Below are positions 48,035-62,300 of a DNA stretch of 64,000 nucleotides, one piece after another. The stretch is taken from NCBI RefSeq assembly GCF_037975245.1, contig NC_092561.1:13637001-13701000 (forward strand). The letters run 5' to 3'. Position 1 is the first letter of the stretch. Each line of letters opens with the position of its first letter. Under the pieces are notes generated by a model. The model saw nothing but the letters and a program-made list of their open reading frames with translations. It had not been told where the DNA came from and did no database searches. The stretch comes from Apostichopus japonicus. Its lineage: Eukaryota; Echinodermata; Holothuroidea; Aspidochirotida; Stichopodidae. A program made the position numbers and the translations under genes.

Positions 48035-51000
48035 TTAACCACTTTCTGCTGCCATAATGGTTTCTCTGACATCGGTCAAGATCCCTCCGAGAAGATTTTG
48101 ACCTCTCCATTGCTTTGGATCCTGAGCCTTTGGGTTGCTAGCTCCAAGACCGATACCCCAAATGGTATCCCTAGGACTTGCTTCCACCAACATCGTACCT
48201 TGTGTGGACATCATTTCCTTCTTCAGATGGTTGTTCTGTGAAAACTAAAACCAAACATCATACTTATACCTCAAGTACTGTAAGCTGGTTGAATATCAAT
48301 CTTTTGCATAATAAACCAGAAATTCAACAGGCAGAGTGATTCCTTGTCACATTGAATGTAAACTGTGCATGGAAGGCTCTTGTACTTAAGGGTGGCATAC
48401 CCCATAGTCTTTTCAGGAAAAGTGCCAAAAAGCATTGATGTAGAACATCTTTTTGGTGCAAAACTTGGGTCAATTGAGGCAATTTTAGAACTCTTTAGTC
48501 CTACTGTACCAGTCCTGAGCAACATACAAAAATTGTGTAACTACAGTATCCAGTGAAGGAGTTTGTTTACAAGTGACTTAAAGCAGCATTTTGCGTCCTT
48601 TACTATGATATTTCTCAACCTCACTGACTCCACTATGCCATAACGACATACATAACTAGCTTATCTATTTAAATCTTACTTCAAATGGTGGCATAAAAGT
48701 CGAAAAATTTGCAATTTTCAACTTTGTCTTTCTCCAAGATATTTTCCGTTGGGATCCCAATTAACCTCGCCCATAATATGAATATTTAAACACTACGAAC
48801 GTCATTGACCAATTATTAATCCAACACCAAGCTTGATTTGTGTACAGTCTATATGGCATTTGTACCAGGGAGTTCCATAACAACTCCCTGGTTGTGCCAA
48901 CGCAAAGTCTTGAATCTATTTTTAGCAACGGCTCATAACTAAACCTGCATCTCTGATTGGTGGAATTCAAACTAGTAGGTTTGGGGTACTGTATGCGATT
49001 AATTTTACATGTGGAATTTTGTTGTGGATACTTTTCTCATTCTCTGCAAATATCCTTAATTACTCGCAAATTAGCGATGTTGGTAGGGAAAAACTTGGCT
49101 GATATCTTAGTTTGCTGTTTTGTGATATATGTAAAAAACTTGATGGACATGTCAAAAAAAAAGAAAACGGCGACCAAACGCAAAATGCTGCTTTAAACTT
49201 CAGACTCTCATAGTGAAAAATCTTCCTGGTCACAATATGGAAAATTGATGGTGGCCATGATTGGCCAACTTGTCAGGTCTATTCAGTGATGGGTAGGGTT
49301 TTGTGAGAACTTCTACAAGGACTTAGAGACCACATTACTTTGACGATCTAGTGCGTAATTCGATGGGGCAATTTTGTGGAGTTTGCTACTTAGGTGGCTC
49401 CACATACTGTACACAGTATCATGGTCATTCAAGCTGGCCCACTGAAACTACTGTATCTTGTCAACAATCATATCCTCAGCAACAGTACTACAGTAGGATT
49501 ATTGCAACCAATAAGGTGGATCCTCATACCATAAGTTCATCCAACCTTAAAGTTTAAACATTTCCAAGTACTCAGACCTTGAACACCTACAGGGTGTAAA
49601 GTATTTGTAATGAAGTTTGAACTCCAAAGGAAACAAAGTGGTTCTCAGACTTCACAAGGTGGATGCAGATACCTTGTGCTGTGTATATTTCATCCAAGCT
49701 TTACTATTTAATGATATCCTGTTTGAAAAGTTTGCAGACATTGATATCTGTTTACCTCTATAATGACCTTTGAACACCACAATTCTTGTACAAAGTTTAG
49801 TAAAAATAATTCCATATACCAAATAAAAAGCATATGTAGTAAAAATAATAATTCCAAATACCAAATAAATAGCTTATGAGAAAGTTTAGTTTTTGAAGTT
49901 ACCTTCAATAAAAAAGCTTTTAAGACTTTTACCTGGTGAACTCAAATGAACTTTGACCTCATTGCAAATAGACAGTCCTGAGTCTTTAGTTTTACTCACT
50001 AAATTTGATCCATATACCAAGTATAAAGTTCATCCAAGCTTTAGTTTTGAAGTTATTGATTTTAATATGGTTTCAGACTTTGGTTTCTGGTGACCTCACA
50101 TAACCTTTGGCCTAAATAGAAAACAAACGGGTTCTTTTACTCACTAAGTTGGATCCACATTCCAAACATGAAGTTAATCCAAACTTTGCTATGGAAGAAA
50201 TTTAAATTTATACAATTTCTTAATTTGACATCTGGTGACCACAAATGACCTTTGGATAGTCACTGGATATCCTCTCAAGAGGTTGATGATGTTGCAATCT
50301 GCCAGGCTACATACTGTATATATACGCAACCTACAGTAGCTACCGCAGGGTTTTACTTTTGCTAAATTTCCTTCTTTAACAATCCTTTCTCGGTTTTTCC
50401 TCCAGATTTGCTCATCAAAATTTTTCACTTTTCTTCCAAGTGCCTTCATTTGTCCTGGTTTCTCAGCTGACAGAATTTGAGGTGCAATTTCATCATCTCC
50501 AAATAAGACTGTAGACAGAAAAACATGGCAACAACATTAAGAATTGGCTGGGATATTGTCATTTTTAGCAGAATATCCAAAGAAAGTGCTTACAAACTAA
50601 ATATAGACAACTGTAGGATGAGGTGGGAAGTATTTATGCCTTGGCCTATATTCTCATATACTTAAAGGGTGTGAAGACTCGCGCACGTCTCATGCGGGTA
50701 ATCTGACCTAGTTTCGAATGAGGTGTAACAAAAGTGTTAGACACCACCATCGATCCCAGAAAATACCCACATAGCTTGCTACCGTCAGTAATTAGACACT
50801 AGTGTACAGTCAATACATAGTACTGTACAGCTACGGTAAATACCAACAACACAGTGTACATTACATAGCAGCGATGGACATCTCACGTCTAGATGAAAGA
50901 TAACAAGGTATCACGTTTCATAACTGTCTGCATTTTGGAGCAACAAGAAGAAAACTTCACTTGCAAGCAACAGAAAGTTAACTTTTTTAGAGCGTGGCTG

Positions 51001-52016
51001 ACGGTTTGGGGCGAGTCGTCAATGCCTTTAATATACCTATTGTTATAACCACAGTGTTGTTTGTTTTTATAACCTCTCAGGCACAAATGTTACATCTGAA
51101 ATACTTGTCACCACTGAATGTTCAGTAACTCCATATCAAACCCAAGGTATTAAATTTGATGGAGGTAGTAGATGGCTCCCTAAACGTTATTCACTAACCA
51201 TCTTAGTCAGTACAAAACATAGGTTAGTAACACAATTGGGAAAGTCCTTCAAAAGTCACTTCACTGTGGATTGTTGCCTGCAGTACATTTATAACAAAAA
51301 TTCTGAATTTATTTTTCAACGTTTTGGGCAGCAATTGTCAATCTTGACAAGAAATGTTGTATCCAGAGTAGGTTCCAGTGTTAATTATATGTAGCCTAGC
51401 TGCATTTAAATAGATACCATTATACAGTCTAATCGTTACCAAACTGATACCAACCTCTATGGTCCACTTTGCCATTACTATGTACTAAATATTTGCATAA
51501 CCCTGACGACAACAATTTTTACGAGTGGGTATAATTTCCCCCCCCCCCCCCAAATAAAAATACACTATACTAGAAGTAAAAATTTGTAAAGCGATGAATG
51601 TATTAGTGTCAAATCAAAATAAAAGGAGTTCAATCCCTGGTCGAGAAGTCCTAGGGTGGTCTGGGTGGAATTAAATTAAATATGTACTTGTACTGTAGAC
51701 CATCTGCTATATAAACTATGGTAAATACAAAGGCTATCTTGATTTACTTACCTGCTTTCTGATGCATCATATACTGCTCAGCACAATTGTACTTGACTCC
51801 CGAAACTTCAAAGTCAGCTGGATGAAATTGGCTAAATGGGGATTTAGCAGTGTAGAAAAAGGTAAAGTTATTGCCGTAAAAGCTGTTGCTTGCCATGTTA
51901 AGGCCGTGATAAGATTCGCTGCGTCCAAACCACTGATGAACTTCTGCGTTGTGTACCTTCACACTACAGGTTAAAATTGCGCCATTATTCCGAAATACTA
52001 TACACAAACTCACCAC
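48035..52016 (-). CDS. NADAR-domain protein (YbiA/DUF1768 family)
   Basis: Minus-strand exons: 51752 to 51896 or 52016, 50357-50508, and 48035-48244 (stop TAA). With the start at 51896 (AACATGG context) the protein is MASNSFYGN... and 168 aa, near E. coli YbiA (160). The upstream in-frame ATG at 52016 would add 40 residues without family character. Motifs are FFYTAKSPFSQFHP, GVKYNCAEQYMMHQKA, LGRKVKNFDEQIW, ERIVKEGNLAKFSQN, EASPRDTIWGIGLGA and QNLLGGILTDVRE. NADAR proteins cleave N-glycosidic bonds: YbiA acts on riboflavin-pathway intermediates, and some members remove ADP-ribose from guanine in DNA. Which substrate applies here is not known. It lies head-to-head with NSA2. Intron 1 carries a TTAA MITE. 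Confidence 0.9.
50662..51031. mobile_element. TTAA MITE, copy 1, in NADAR intron
   Basis: It begins TTAAAGGGTGTGAAGACTCG and ends with CGAGTCGTCAATGCCTTTAA, so TTAA lies at both ends and the termini are imperfect inverted repeats. The interior shares long stretches with 61359-61721 (CACCACCATCGATCCCAGAA, AAGCAACAGAAAGTTAACTT). No ORF. Confidence 0.75.
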
Positions 52017-52379
52017 TTAGTCATTTGTTGAATAAATTCTACTTTTGTACTACAAGTGTTCACTGTGTTAGTTCAATCTTCTTGATACTTGCATGGGTGT
52101 ACAGAACATGGTATACACAGATTGTGTATAAATTTCTATGACTTCATTGCATTTTATTGCGCAATCTATTATTATACGGAGCCCCGTAACGACCATATAC
52201 AACGATTGACTTATGGCATGCAGTACAAGCTGTTTAAGTCCGCGACCCGAGCTATCCTCGGGCTTTTAATGATACCATCACAGTCCTTGCAAATAATAAA
52301 ACCATTAAAAAATTGTGCCATTGTTATTAATTACACATCAGCTCTGTAGTTATATACGCAGATTAATTAATTGATTCAT

Positions 52380-53320
52380 ATTAAGCTGCATGAAAGCAAG
52401 TTTGACTTGAGTGTTTGACACGTATCCTGGTTTAGCGCTGCAGAAGACAACGGCAAAAACAGTTTATATAATTATGGTTTATGAACAACTTGATTACAAA
52501 ATCAGAGGGACTGAAGATTATTCAATCTGCGTCATATGGGGAGGGGGCGTCGCTGTAGATGACACTACGAACGTCCGTGCTGGAACATCTTCGACTTAAA
52601 GTAAAAGTGGCAAACCGACTACAGGATATATCCTCAAAACGAACTTACAACTGGACCTGTGCAAATGCGTATCAAAAATTCTCGTTTCTAACTTCGTAAA
52701 TATTGATATAATTTCTATACTGTTTCCAAAACACAAAAGAGAGCTTTTTATGGACATTTATGGGGCACTTTTTTACTTTTGAAGGTTTAAACATCCCGTA
52801 CGTGCCCTCGGCATCATCATCGTGGTACACAATGCACGATGAAGCACACTCGATAGATATCAAATTAAGTATGTGTCACATCACAACAGAACGTTGCATC
52901 ACCTTGACATCCGGAGATTGAGATTGCAACAGCCCAATGGTCCAACTCACTTACAAGACTCCTATCGCCACATGGGGTAGCTTTATGTGTTTACTAATAA
53001 TCTGTAAGCATTGCAACAATAATAAGGTGGCTTAATAGGGACATAGGATAGAAACCTTTTTGAGATAAAAAGTCAAAAATGTTTTACATTTGGGGACACT
53101 TATTTATTCCTTATGTCCATGCTAAGCCACCGTACAACAACGCTCTGTAAAGTAATATGTTTTTTACTGCACACACGTGTCTAAACTCATTGTAGTATAG
53201 CGCCGTCAAAATATGTACGCTAAGAATACACACGAATACGATCGGAGGTAACACACGAGGCTATACTAACAAATCATAGTTGGAGAAAACTACCGTTGTT
53301 TACTTGTTCTTGAAGACTTT
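52380..53320. other. Region between NADAR and NSA2 starts
   Basis: No supportable gene. It should hold the divergent promoters. No clear TATA box stands out from the AT-rich background. Confidence 0.35.
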
Positions 53321-53324
53321 CAAA

Positions 53325-56300
53325 ATGGTAACTGTTTCTCAAATTGAAACACGTCTCATTCAGTTTTTTCATTAATTCTCCGCATCATCCGTAACATTTA
53401 GGCACAATTAAGTTTTACGGTTAGCGTAAAGATACTGTACCTTTACTCTCGTTACACGTACAAGCTAGGCTAGTACAGTCTGACCCGCACACCTCACAGT
53501 CACACTGTGTTACGTGTTCCTTCAAGTATTAGTTTTGCGAAATTAAAGGTCCAATTGTATGTGAAATTTTCTGCTCACTGAGGTTATTAACTTAATAAAT
53601 CCATTTCAATTCAACTTTAAGTGGAGGGGTGATCGATTTGACCAACAAAAGTAAGATGTTGCTTTTGCAAATTTTATGACACTGAAGAGTGAATCTTTAG
53701 CCAAGAATCACACCAGTTGACGGGACAAACTAAAACGAATGACAGCGAATGACCGAATGACAATTGACTTTGTACAGGGTTAATTATCATTTGCGAATGA
53801 CAGCGAATGACAGCGAATGACAACGAATGACAACGAAGGACAGTGTTGAGAAGAGATACAGTAGAATGATTAACGGCGTGGAGTAAATGCGGTTATTGGT
53901 TTTCTGCGCAAAAACGATTTGAGGAAAATCGCATGTTACGTGGTTGCAGGGTTTTGGTGTAATTTACGGATAGAAACCACAGGGAAAGTTTTTGTGTGAG
54001 AATGCGCTTGAGTGCTGTGTTTTTTACCTTTGTAGATTTATATAGAAAGATAACTGAAGCCGTTTCAAGATTATATTATTGTTAGTTTGTAACAATTGAT
54101 ATCGGAAAAATGACGTTAAATTTACTTTTTAAAATCAGACTCACAATTTCGCCTACTATAAGGTGCGTTTTTATCTTGTCCGTACTTTACTAGACCTAGA
54201 TACCCACAAAGTCTGAACTGTGATATCCGGTTGAAGCAAATGTCTGTGCTGTCATTATTATCATTCGTTTTAGTCAACGCAATTTTTTAGTGTGTACAAA
54301 ATATTGTCATTCGTTATGTGTAACGCAATTGTCATTCGTTTTAGTAACACCCCAGTTGACAACAACCGCATTTTGTAGCTTATTGCAGTGACAATTTATT
54401 TTGCATACAAAAGGATGACCACTTTTTTGGTGAAGCTAAAATGTTCTGTGACTTTTTTGTGTGTGACACAATCATGTAAAGTTTCAGCAATATCATACAG
54501 TAATTGGTCAACTGGGAGACTCTAAAGCTTTGGTGATTTGGCATGGAATGACTGTCTGGGCCTAAACAAAAACTAATCAGTTTATCAGTGGGAAAATTAA
54601 GTACTGGAATGTAATTTGTGGGAAACTTTGTGTATTAAATCTAATGTTTAATAATTTGTATATTGATAGTCCTGAGTTAAGCTGTTGCATCTCGTTAAGT
54701 AAGATTGTGAAGCATGTAATAATTATATGGCGAGTAAAATACTACAAGGCTTTATCAGATGACAGGCTTGGCAGCTCAAAATAAAATGCACCCTTCAAGC
54801 CTTGAGCACTGGAAAACTTGCTACAGTAGAGTGAAAGAAAGAAAATACTAGGCAAACTTCAAAAATCCAATTAGGCCCAGGGCCTAGGCATACTATACAG
54901 TACGTACAATAAGTGCAAAAGGATCTGATATTTCGATCCTAGCAGGATCTGCTTTTAGAAAGCAATTAAATTCTAGAGAGGAGTGGAGTTTTTATCTTAA
55001 GAAGATCAAAGATGTAAGTTGAATTTTCCTTCTTTCCTATCTTCAGCCTCAAAATGAGCATATTGAACTTCACAGGAAGAGGCATGGGTACAGACTGGAT
55101 TATCATGAAAGAAAGTAAGTTTTGCTTTTTGTTAAGAAAATGTACTTACAATTCAACAGCCAGTTGAGTAAGGAGCTGATTCCACACGATTATAATTATC
55201 ATTTTATAATTTTAGGTTTACAGTCTTGTTCAGGGCCAAGGCCTTCTCACACGACTTTACAACTTAACCCTGGTAATTGGTAACTTGTCACACCTACACA
55301 CCAAAGTGTGCACAATTCAATCAATCTCTCCTGGGGCACCACACAATCACGTGTCCCCCGGGGGACTTCCCATAGGGTGCAGCCACAAACCGGCTCACAC
55401 AACTATATTTACAAGTTATATACCTCGCAAGTCCCCATTTATACACCTGGGTGAAGAGAGGCAATGGAGATAAAGCGCCTTGCCCAAGGACACAACGTAA
55501 TGATCTGGCCAGGGCTCGAACCTGTAATCGGGAGGGGACAAATATTATGTTCATACTTTGGTGTGTGTTCTTTGTCTTTTTAAACCCATTGACCAACACG
55601 AAAACAAGGAGTAGTAATATTTGATTAGAAAGTTAACCAGAATTGATGTTACAATTTTAAACATGCAGTAAAATGTCAGTAATTTTAAAAAGTCAATATG
55701 CAAGTAATGCTGAAGGTGATCCTTCCTGAAAAATAAATCTTTAAATCATTTTGGCTGTCAACCATCTATATCTTCCTGCTGTCCTTCAAAAACCACCCGG
55801 TCGTAAAGTTGCATTTATCAAATGGCGGAAACTAATGCAAGAGAAGTCGTCATTCTGCCAACTCACAAACCAGGGGTCAGAAACAGCATCGAACCCTGTG
55901 TGTAACTTCCATTGAAGCACTGAAAATACAAAGATTTTGTACACAAAACTCCAACTCAACACAAAAGTGCATTTATGTAGCATTAAGAATTTATCAAGCA
56001 TTTTCCCATTTTGTTCCCAGCACTGTTTAGAAATAAAATTTATGCTTGTTCCAAAATATTAGACATTGCAGAACTTTGTGAACTACTTTACACAAGAAAT
56101 GTTTTGATTAGTCGGATAGCATAATAAAGACATCAACTCCTATGGATAAAGACCACCAGCATGGGAAACTTTCAAATCCTATGGATCATAAAGACCCTCA
56201 ACTTGGGAAGCTTATTAATTGCCGACCTTGTCAGCCTCATGTCACTTACAGTAATTAAATGGATGTTTAAGTTAAATCATGGATATGTTATCATATCTTG

Positions 56301-59300
56301 CAACCATAATACTACAGTATTTCACACTGTAGAGATGAAAGGAAAGACACTTTTCTCAACAGGATAAAATAGGTCTGTGGATGAACTCAGCAGCATGAAA
56401 GACCTTTCCTGTTGTTTCAATTCTGTCAGCCTCAAATCACTGTATGTATTGGATGTTGTAATATACTTTATAGATCATGAATAAAGTATGTAAACACGCA
56501 CACACCTTTCTCTCACTGAAGTAGAACTTTGCAATATCAATTACCTCTCCAATGTGTCAATATTTTCCTTTTTCTACTCCTCAGACGAAAGAGGGAAGCA
56601 AGGGAGCCTCACAAGAGATCACATAAAGCCAGGATGCTGACTGGAATCAAGTAAATTTATAACAATATATCAATATAACATATAATATATTATATAACAA
56701 TATCTCAAATTGTTCACTTGTATTAACTGTTGTATGCAATTCCCTTTTCTTTGGTATGCCGTCGATAATTCACTGAATAAAGAAAATAGAGAAATTTCTG
56801 AGTACTCAGTTGAGATTCAGTTTTAATTGATCATCAGTAACAACAAGAAACCCATGTTATGGAATTTTGGCTCCAAACAAACATCTATTGATTCAGAAAC
56901 AGGGAGTTATGGATGATTTCATGGAGTTTGAAAAATGTATGGCTCTCTTTGAAAGGTAACAATGTGCCTGGTGCAAAGTATAATTTGAAATGCAACCGAG
57001 TCAGTCCAGTAAGGTAACTGAATGGCGTTTGCTTCTAATTGTTACATCTGCAATCAAGGCTTTCATAGGTATTAAGAACTATGCATCAAAGATTAATCTG
57101 TCTGTGAAGAACCGCTTTACAAAGGCATCCGAGTGCATAACCATTTTGTCGTCTTTCAGGGCCAAACTGTACCACAAGCAACGTCATGCTGAGAAGATAC
57201 AGATGAAGAAAACGTAAGTTAGACCAAGGAATGATTATTTTAAAGGGACTGTGTGGTATATTACCACAAGAAATGATTATTTCAAAGGGATTGTTTGGTA
57301 AGTTACCCCAAGAAGGTAGAAGGGAACAACTACCTATACTCTATGCCAACTTTTTGCTGTTAAGTTTCCTCATGTGAAGTGAGGTCATGCTTTTTCAAAT
57401 ACTTAAAAAGTGATTTACTGCATCAGAACTATATGTTATGACTGTATTCAGCAACTGCAATAAGATGTGTGGCGTCCAGTGAATATAACCAGGACAAGTT
57501 AAGTGCTGGTCACCATGTTTCAGCATTCTGGCCAATGCCAGTCACTGTGATCAAATGTCTAGAATTCTCTCAAGAAGCTAGTCATGGCAGTCCTGCTGCA
57601 ATAGTGCTGGTGAGTAAGGTATAAGTTCTGATTGGTGAGTCCCAGCTGATGATGATTGCCGCCAACCGGCGAAGCTACATCGCTGCTGAGACAATGTGAG
57701 AGAAAGAAGAATGTAAATGGTTATCATTGCTACATATAGCTGAGCAACGTTGCTTTCACTTCTATCTCTATTATGAGTCACAGTACACACTACTATCTCC
57801 ATTGTTAGTCAGAGTACACACCACTATCTCCATTGTTAGTCACAGTACACACTACAATCTCCATTGTTAGTCACAGTACACACTACTATCTCCATTGTTA
57901 GTCACAGTACACACTACTATCTCTATTGTTAGTCACAGTACACACCACTATCTCCATTGTTAGTCACAGTACACACTACAATCTCCATTGTTAGTCACAG
58001 TACACACTACTATCTCCATTTTTAGTCACAGTACACACTACTATTTCTATATTGTTAGTCACAGTACACACTACTATCTCCCTTGGCAGCATAAAGATGC
58101 ACGAGGAGCGCAAAACCAAGAAGAAGGACAATGATGAAGTTCCCGAGGGCGCTGTGCCAGCTTATCTCTTGGACAGAGAGGGCCAGAGCCGAGCCAAGGT
58201 CCTCTCTAACATGATCAAACAGAAGAGGAAAGAGAAGGCTGGCAAGTGGGATGTTCCAATTCCAAAAGTCAGAGGGGTGTCAGAAAATGAAGTTTTCAAA
58301 GTCCTTAAAACTGGAAAAAGGAGAGGTGAGTATCAAACTTATGTTGATGATCCATGTTAGTGATAGCAGAGAATAATTGAGTACTTTTAAGTCTGTGCAG
58401 AAGTTTTGATGGTTCTGAACTTTGGCCATTGGTACAAAACACGCTAAGGTTACTGCGTAAAAAACTGTCGAACACTTGTTTGCACTTGTATAGCAATTTG
58501 CTAACTTTACATAGCCTTTAGCATATGCAAACCTGGATCAATGATGTGCTTTATTGCTTGTGATCACAAAAGAATGAGATTCCTCGGACTATAAAGTAAA
58601 GAGGTTATTGTGTATTAATATGTCACATATGTTTACACAGTTTGTATAGCAATTTACCCATATTTCACAGCATTTTGCTTATATGCTGTTACATTAATAC
58701 TTTGTTTTCACAAGGGAGGAGATTTGAATGACTGAATTGAATTAACATAAAGTCTTGGTTCCAAGAGCATATTGGCAATATAATAAGAAATAACAGTAGG
58801 TCTACACTGTTGAAATTTTACAGACATCATAGACAAGTAATAAGAAACTGCTGGAAGCTTCGTAACCTTCCTTTAGCAGATAAAGGAAGGTCAATGAAAA
58901 TCTTCCCTTACTGGTATGTTATAAGATTTCAGAAGATGTTTTAGCAAGGGCTTATTCAATATGATTGATTATTTTTTTTGTTGGTATATGTGGGATGTTA
59001 TTACGATTCTGTGATGTTTTCTTATTTTACAGCAAAGCAATGGAAACGAATGGTAACCAAGGTCTGTTATGTTGGTGAAGGATTTACCAGAAAGCCGCCC
59101 AAGTATGAGAGATTCATTCGCCCAATGGTAGGTGTGCTACAGTTGATCCTGAGGGACATTCTATGTTAGCTAGCTACATGATAAACACCCGGCTAGTAGG
59201 TATGCTACATTTGATCAAGGACATTCTATGTTAGCTAGCTACATGATATACATCTGGCTAGTAGGTGTGCTACAGTTCATCAGGGACATTCTATGTTAGC

Positions 59301-62300
59301 TAGCTACATGATATACACCCGGCTAGTAGGTGTGCTACAGTTGATCAGGGACATTCTATGTTAGCTAGCTACATGATATACACCCGGCTAGTAGGTGTGC
59401 TACAGTTGATCAGGGACATTCTATATTAGCTAGCTACATGATATACACCCGGCTAGTAGGTGTGCTACAGTTGATCAGGGACATTCTATGTTAGCTGGCT
59501 ACATGATATACATCTGGCTAGTAGGTGTGCTACAGTTGATCAGGGACATTCTATGTTAGCTAGCTACATGATATACACCCGGCTAGTAGGTGTGCTACAG
59601 TTGATCCTGAGGGACATTCTATGTTAGCTAGCTACATGATATACATCCGGCTAGTGGGTGTGCTACAGTTGATCAGGGACATTCTATGTTAGCTAGCTAC
59701 ATGATATACACCCGGCTAGTAGGTGTGCTACAGTTGATCCTGAGGGACATTCTATGTTAGCTAGCTACATGATATACACCCGGCTAGTAGGTGTGCTACA
59801 GTTGATCCTGAGGGACATTCTATGTTAGCTAGCTACATGATATACATCTGGCTAGTAGGTGTGCTACAGTTGATCAGGGACATTCTATGTTAGCTAGCTA
59901 CATGATATACACCCGGCTAGTAGGTGTGCTACAGTTGATCCTGAGGGACATTCTATGTTAGCTAGCTACATGATATACACCCGGCTAGTAGGTGTGCTAC
60001 AGTTGATCCTGAGGGACATTCTATGTTAGCTAGCTACATGATATACACCCGGCTAGTAGGTGTGCTACAGTTGATCTGGGACATTCTATGTTAGCTAGCT
60101 ACATGATATACACCCGGCTAGTAGGTGTGCTACAGTTGATCAGGGACATTCCTTGTTAGCTAGCTACATGATATACACCCGGCTAGTAGGTGTGCTACAG
60201 TTGATCCTGAGGGACATTCTGTGTTAGCTAGCTACATGATATACATCTGGCTAGTAGGTGTGCTACAGTTGATCAGGGACATTCTATGTTAGCTAGCTAC
60301 ATTATATATAACCAGCTAGTTCTTTGTGTTGCCAAACAAGGAGTATAACTGTACACATTTTCAGGCATATGTCAAAGTTACAGGTTCCTAGCAGGATCTT
60401 CTTCAGAGGCTAATTTAACCTGTAAAGAAGATAGCAAACAGTGCTCGTCTTCTAAATACAGTGTTGATTGTATGTAGAGTAGATATGTCTCACTTGACTG
60501 ACTCATGTTCTAACTTGTAATGCCAATCTGGACTATTTGGGTGGCATAAGTGGTCAACCTTGGAAGACAGTTAATAAGATTTGATTGGCTGTGTGTGATA
60601 TACATGTATGCTTAGTGTACCATTCTTAGACAAAGTTACACAAGCAGCACTAAAGTCTCAACTTGTTTAGATTAATGATGAGTTGATTTCAAATCCAAGG
60701 GATGTATTTTGAAGGTAACTGTTCTTTCTTTTTCCAGATAAACTGGTGGTGTCTCCAGGAACATTAACATATATTGTAGTTTGTAGTCTAGTGTGTTTAA
60801 ACATTTAACAGTGACTAATGCTACTAATTTAATCGTGATCAAGAGTTCAAGTATGATCAGTCTCACTCTCAATCAAGGCTCCTGGGATTCAGCTTTCAAG
60901 ATATTAAATATTTAAATATATTAACGTTTTCTTTTTTCCAGGCACTAAGATTCAAGAATGCACATGTAACTCACCCTGAACTAAAAGCTACCTTCTTTCT
61001 GCCTCTGATCGGTGTTAAAAAGAATCCAAGCTCACCGACGTACACATCTTTAGGAGTTATAACAAAGGGTACAGTTATCGAGGTAAGACTGTTCTTCAAA
61101 ACACTCGGATACAAATGTGCCCTCTAATTAGAAACTATGGTTTTTCAAACAAGTTTAGTCATTCTGTGAAAATGTGCATGTTTAGATTAGTTTATGCTGC
61201 CGTAGCATGTGGCCTTGGAATGGTCAAACATCGTTCGTTGCACATGACATAAATGTTTGAATACGTTAGTTGTGACTGTACAGCACACTCAAGTAACTCA
61301 CCTCAGCCGCCGTGGATTGATCTTAGGATCAATTCAGTAGACAAGGTTTAAAGATGAATTAAAAGGTGTGAAGACTCTTGCACAAAGAAACATCTCATGT
61401 CGGTGATCTGACCTAGTTTCGAATGAGTTGTAACAGAAGTGTTGGACACCACCATCGATCCCAGAAAATAAACACACAGCTTGCTACCGTCGGTAATTTG
61501 ACACTAGTGTACAGTCAATACATACAGCTACGGTCAATACCCACAACACAGTGTACATAGCAGCATGAACATCTCAGGTCTAGATAAAAGATAACAAGGT
61601 ATTACGTTTCATTACTGTCTGCATTTTATAGCGACAAGAGTAAAACGTCATTTGCAAGCAACAGAAAGTTAACTTTTTCAGAGCGCGGCACGCTGTTTGG
61701 GGCGAGTCTTCAATGCCTTAAAGGCATGAAACTAACTTTGAATAGGTTGGACCCATTAGCATACACTGCTGTCTGTGCAGGCTGTATTTCTATACTATGT
61801 TCACAATTTTCAGAAACATCTAAGGTTCAACCAGTAGTACAGTTGCTGGTTAAGTACACAGAACACAACGTCAGTTCATAAGATGCAACACAAATCTCGG
61901 TGGGCAAACATGATAGTATAATGGCATCAAAGAACAAGCTTACAATGCTGGTTTACTTTTACATAGAGAACTAGTTTAGTTAAGAGAAATTTGTATTAAA
62001 GGAATTTTTTTAGTGAAAAATGGGATCCAGTCCTTCCGGTCAAATCATTTTTTGTCCTTGTATCGCCCTAATCCTTGCCCTGCGATGAAGTTTAGTTTCT
62101 GTGGTAGAGTGGTTGAAAGGTTGGCCCATCCTGCCAGAAAATCTGAATCTAACACTGACTTACGTCGAAACGTGATGTCAGTGCGACGCATTGGTCAGGA
62201 TCGATCAGATCTCACTCTAAGCTTGGCCTTGATACAATACACAGGGATGCATACAGACTTCTCGTACGGCTGTGATTAAAAATCACTCAAATAACAAATA

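Noticed and set aside
59128-60318. CRISPR-like array
   Set aside because: Units are contiguous copies without unique spacers, inside an intron of a nuclear gene. It is a minisatellite.
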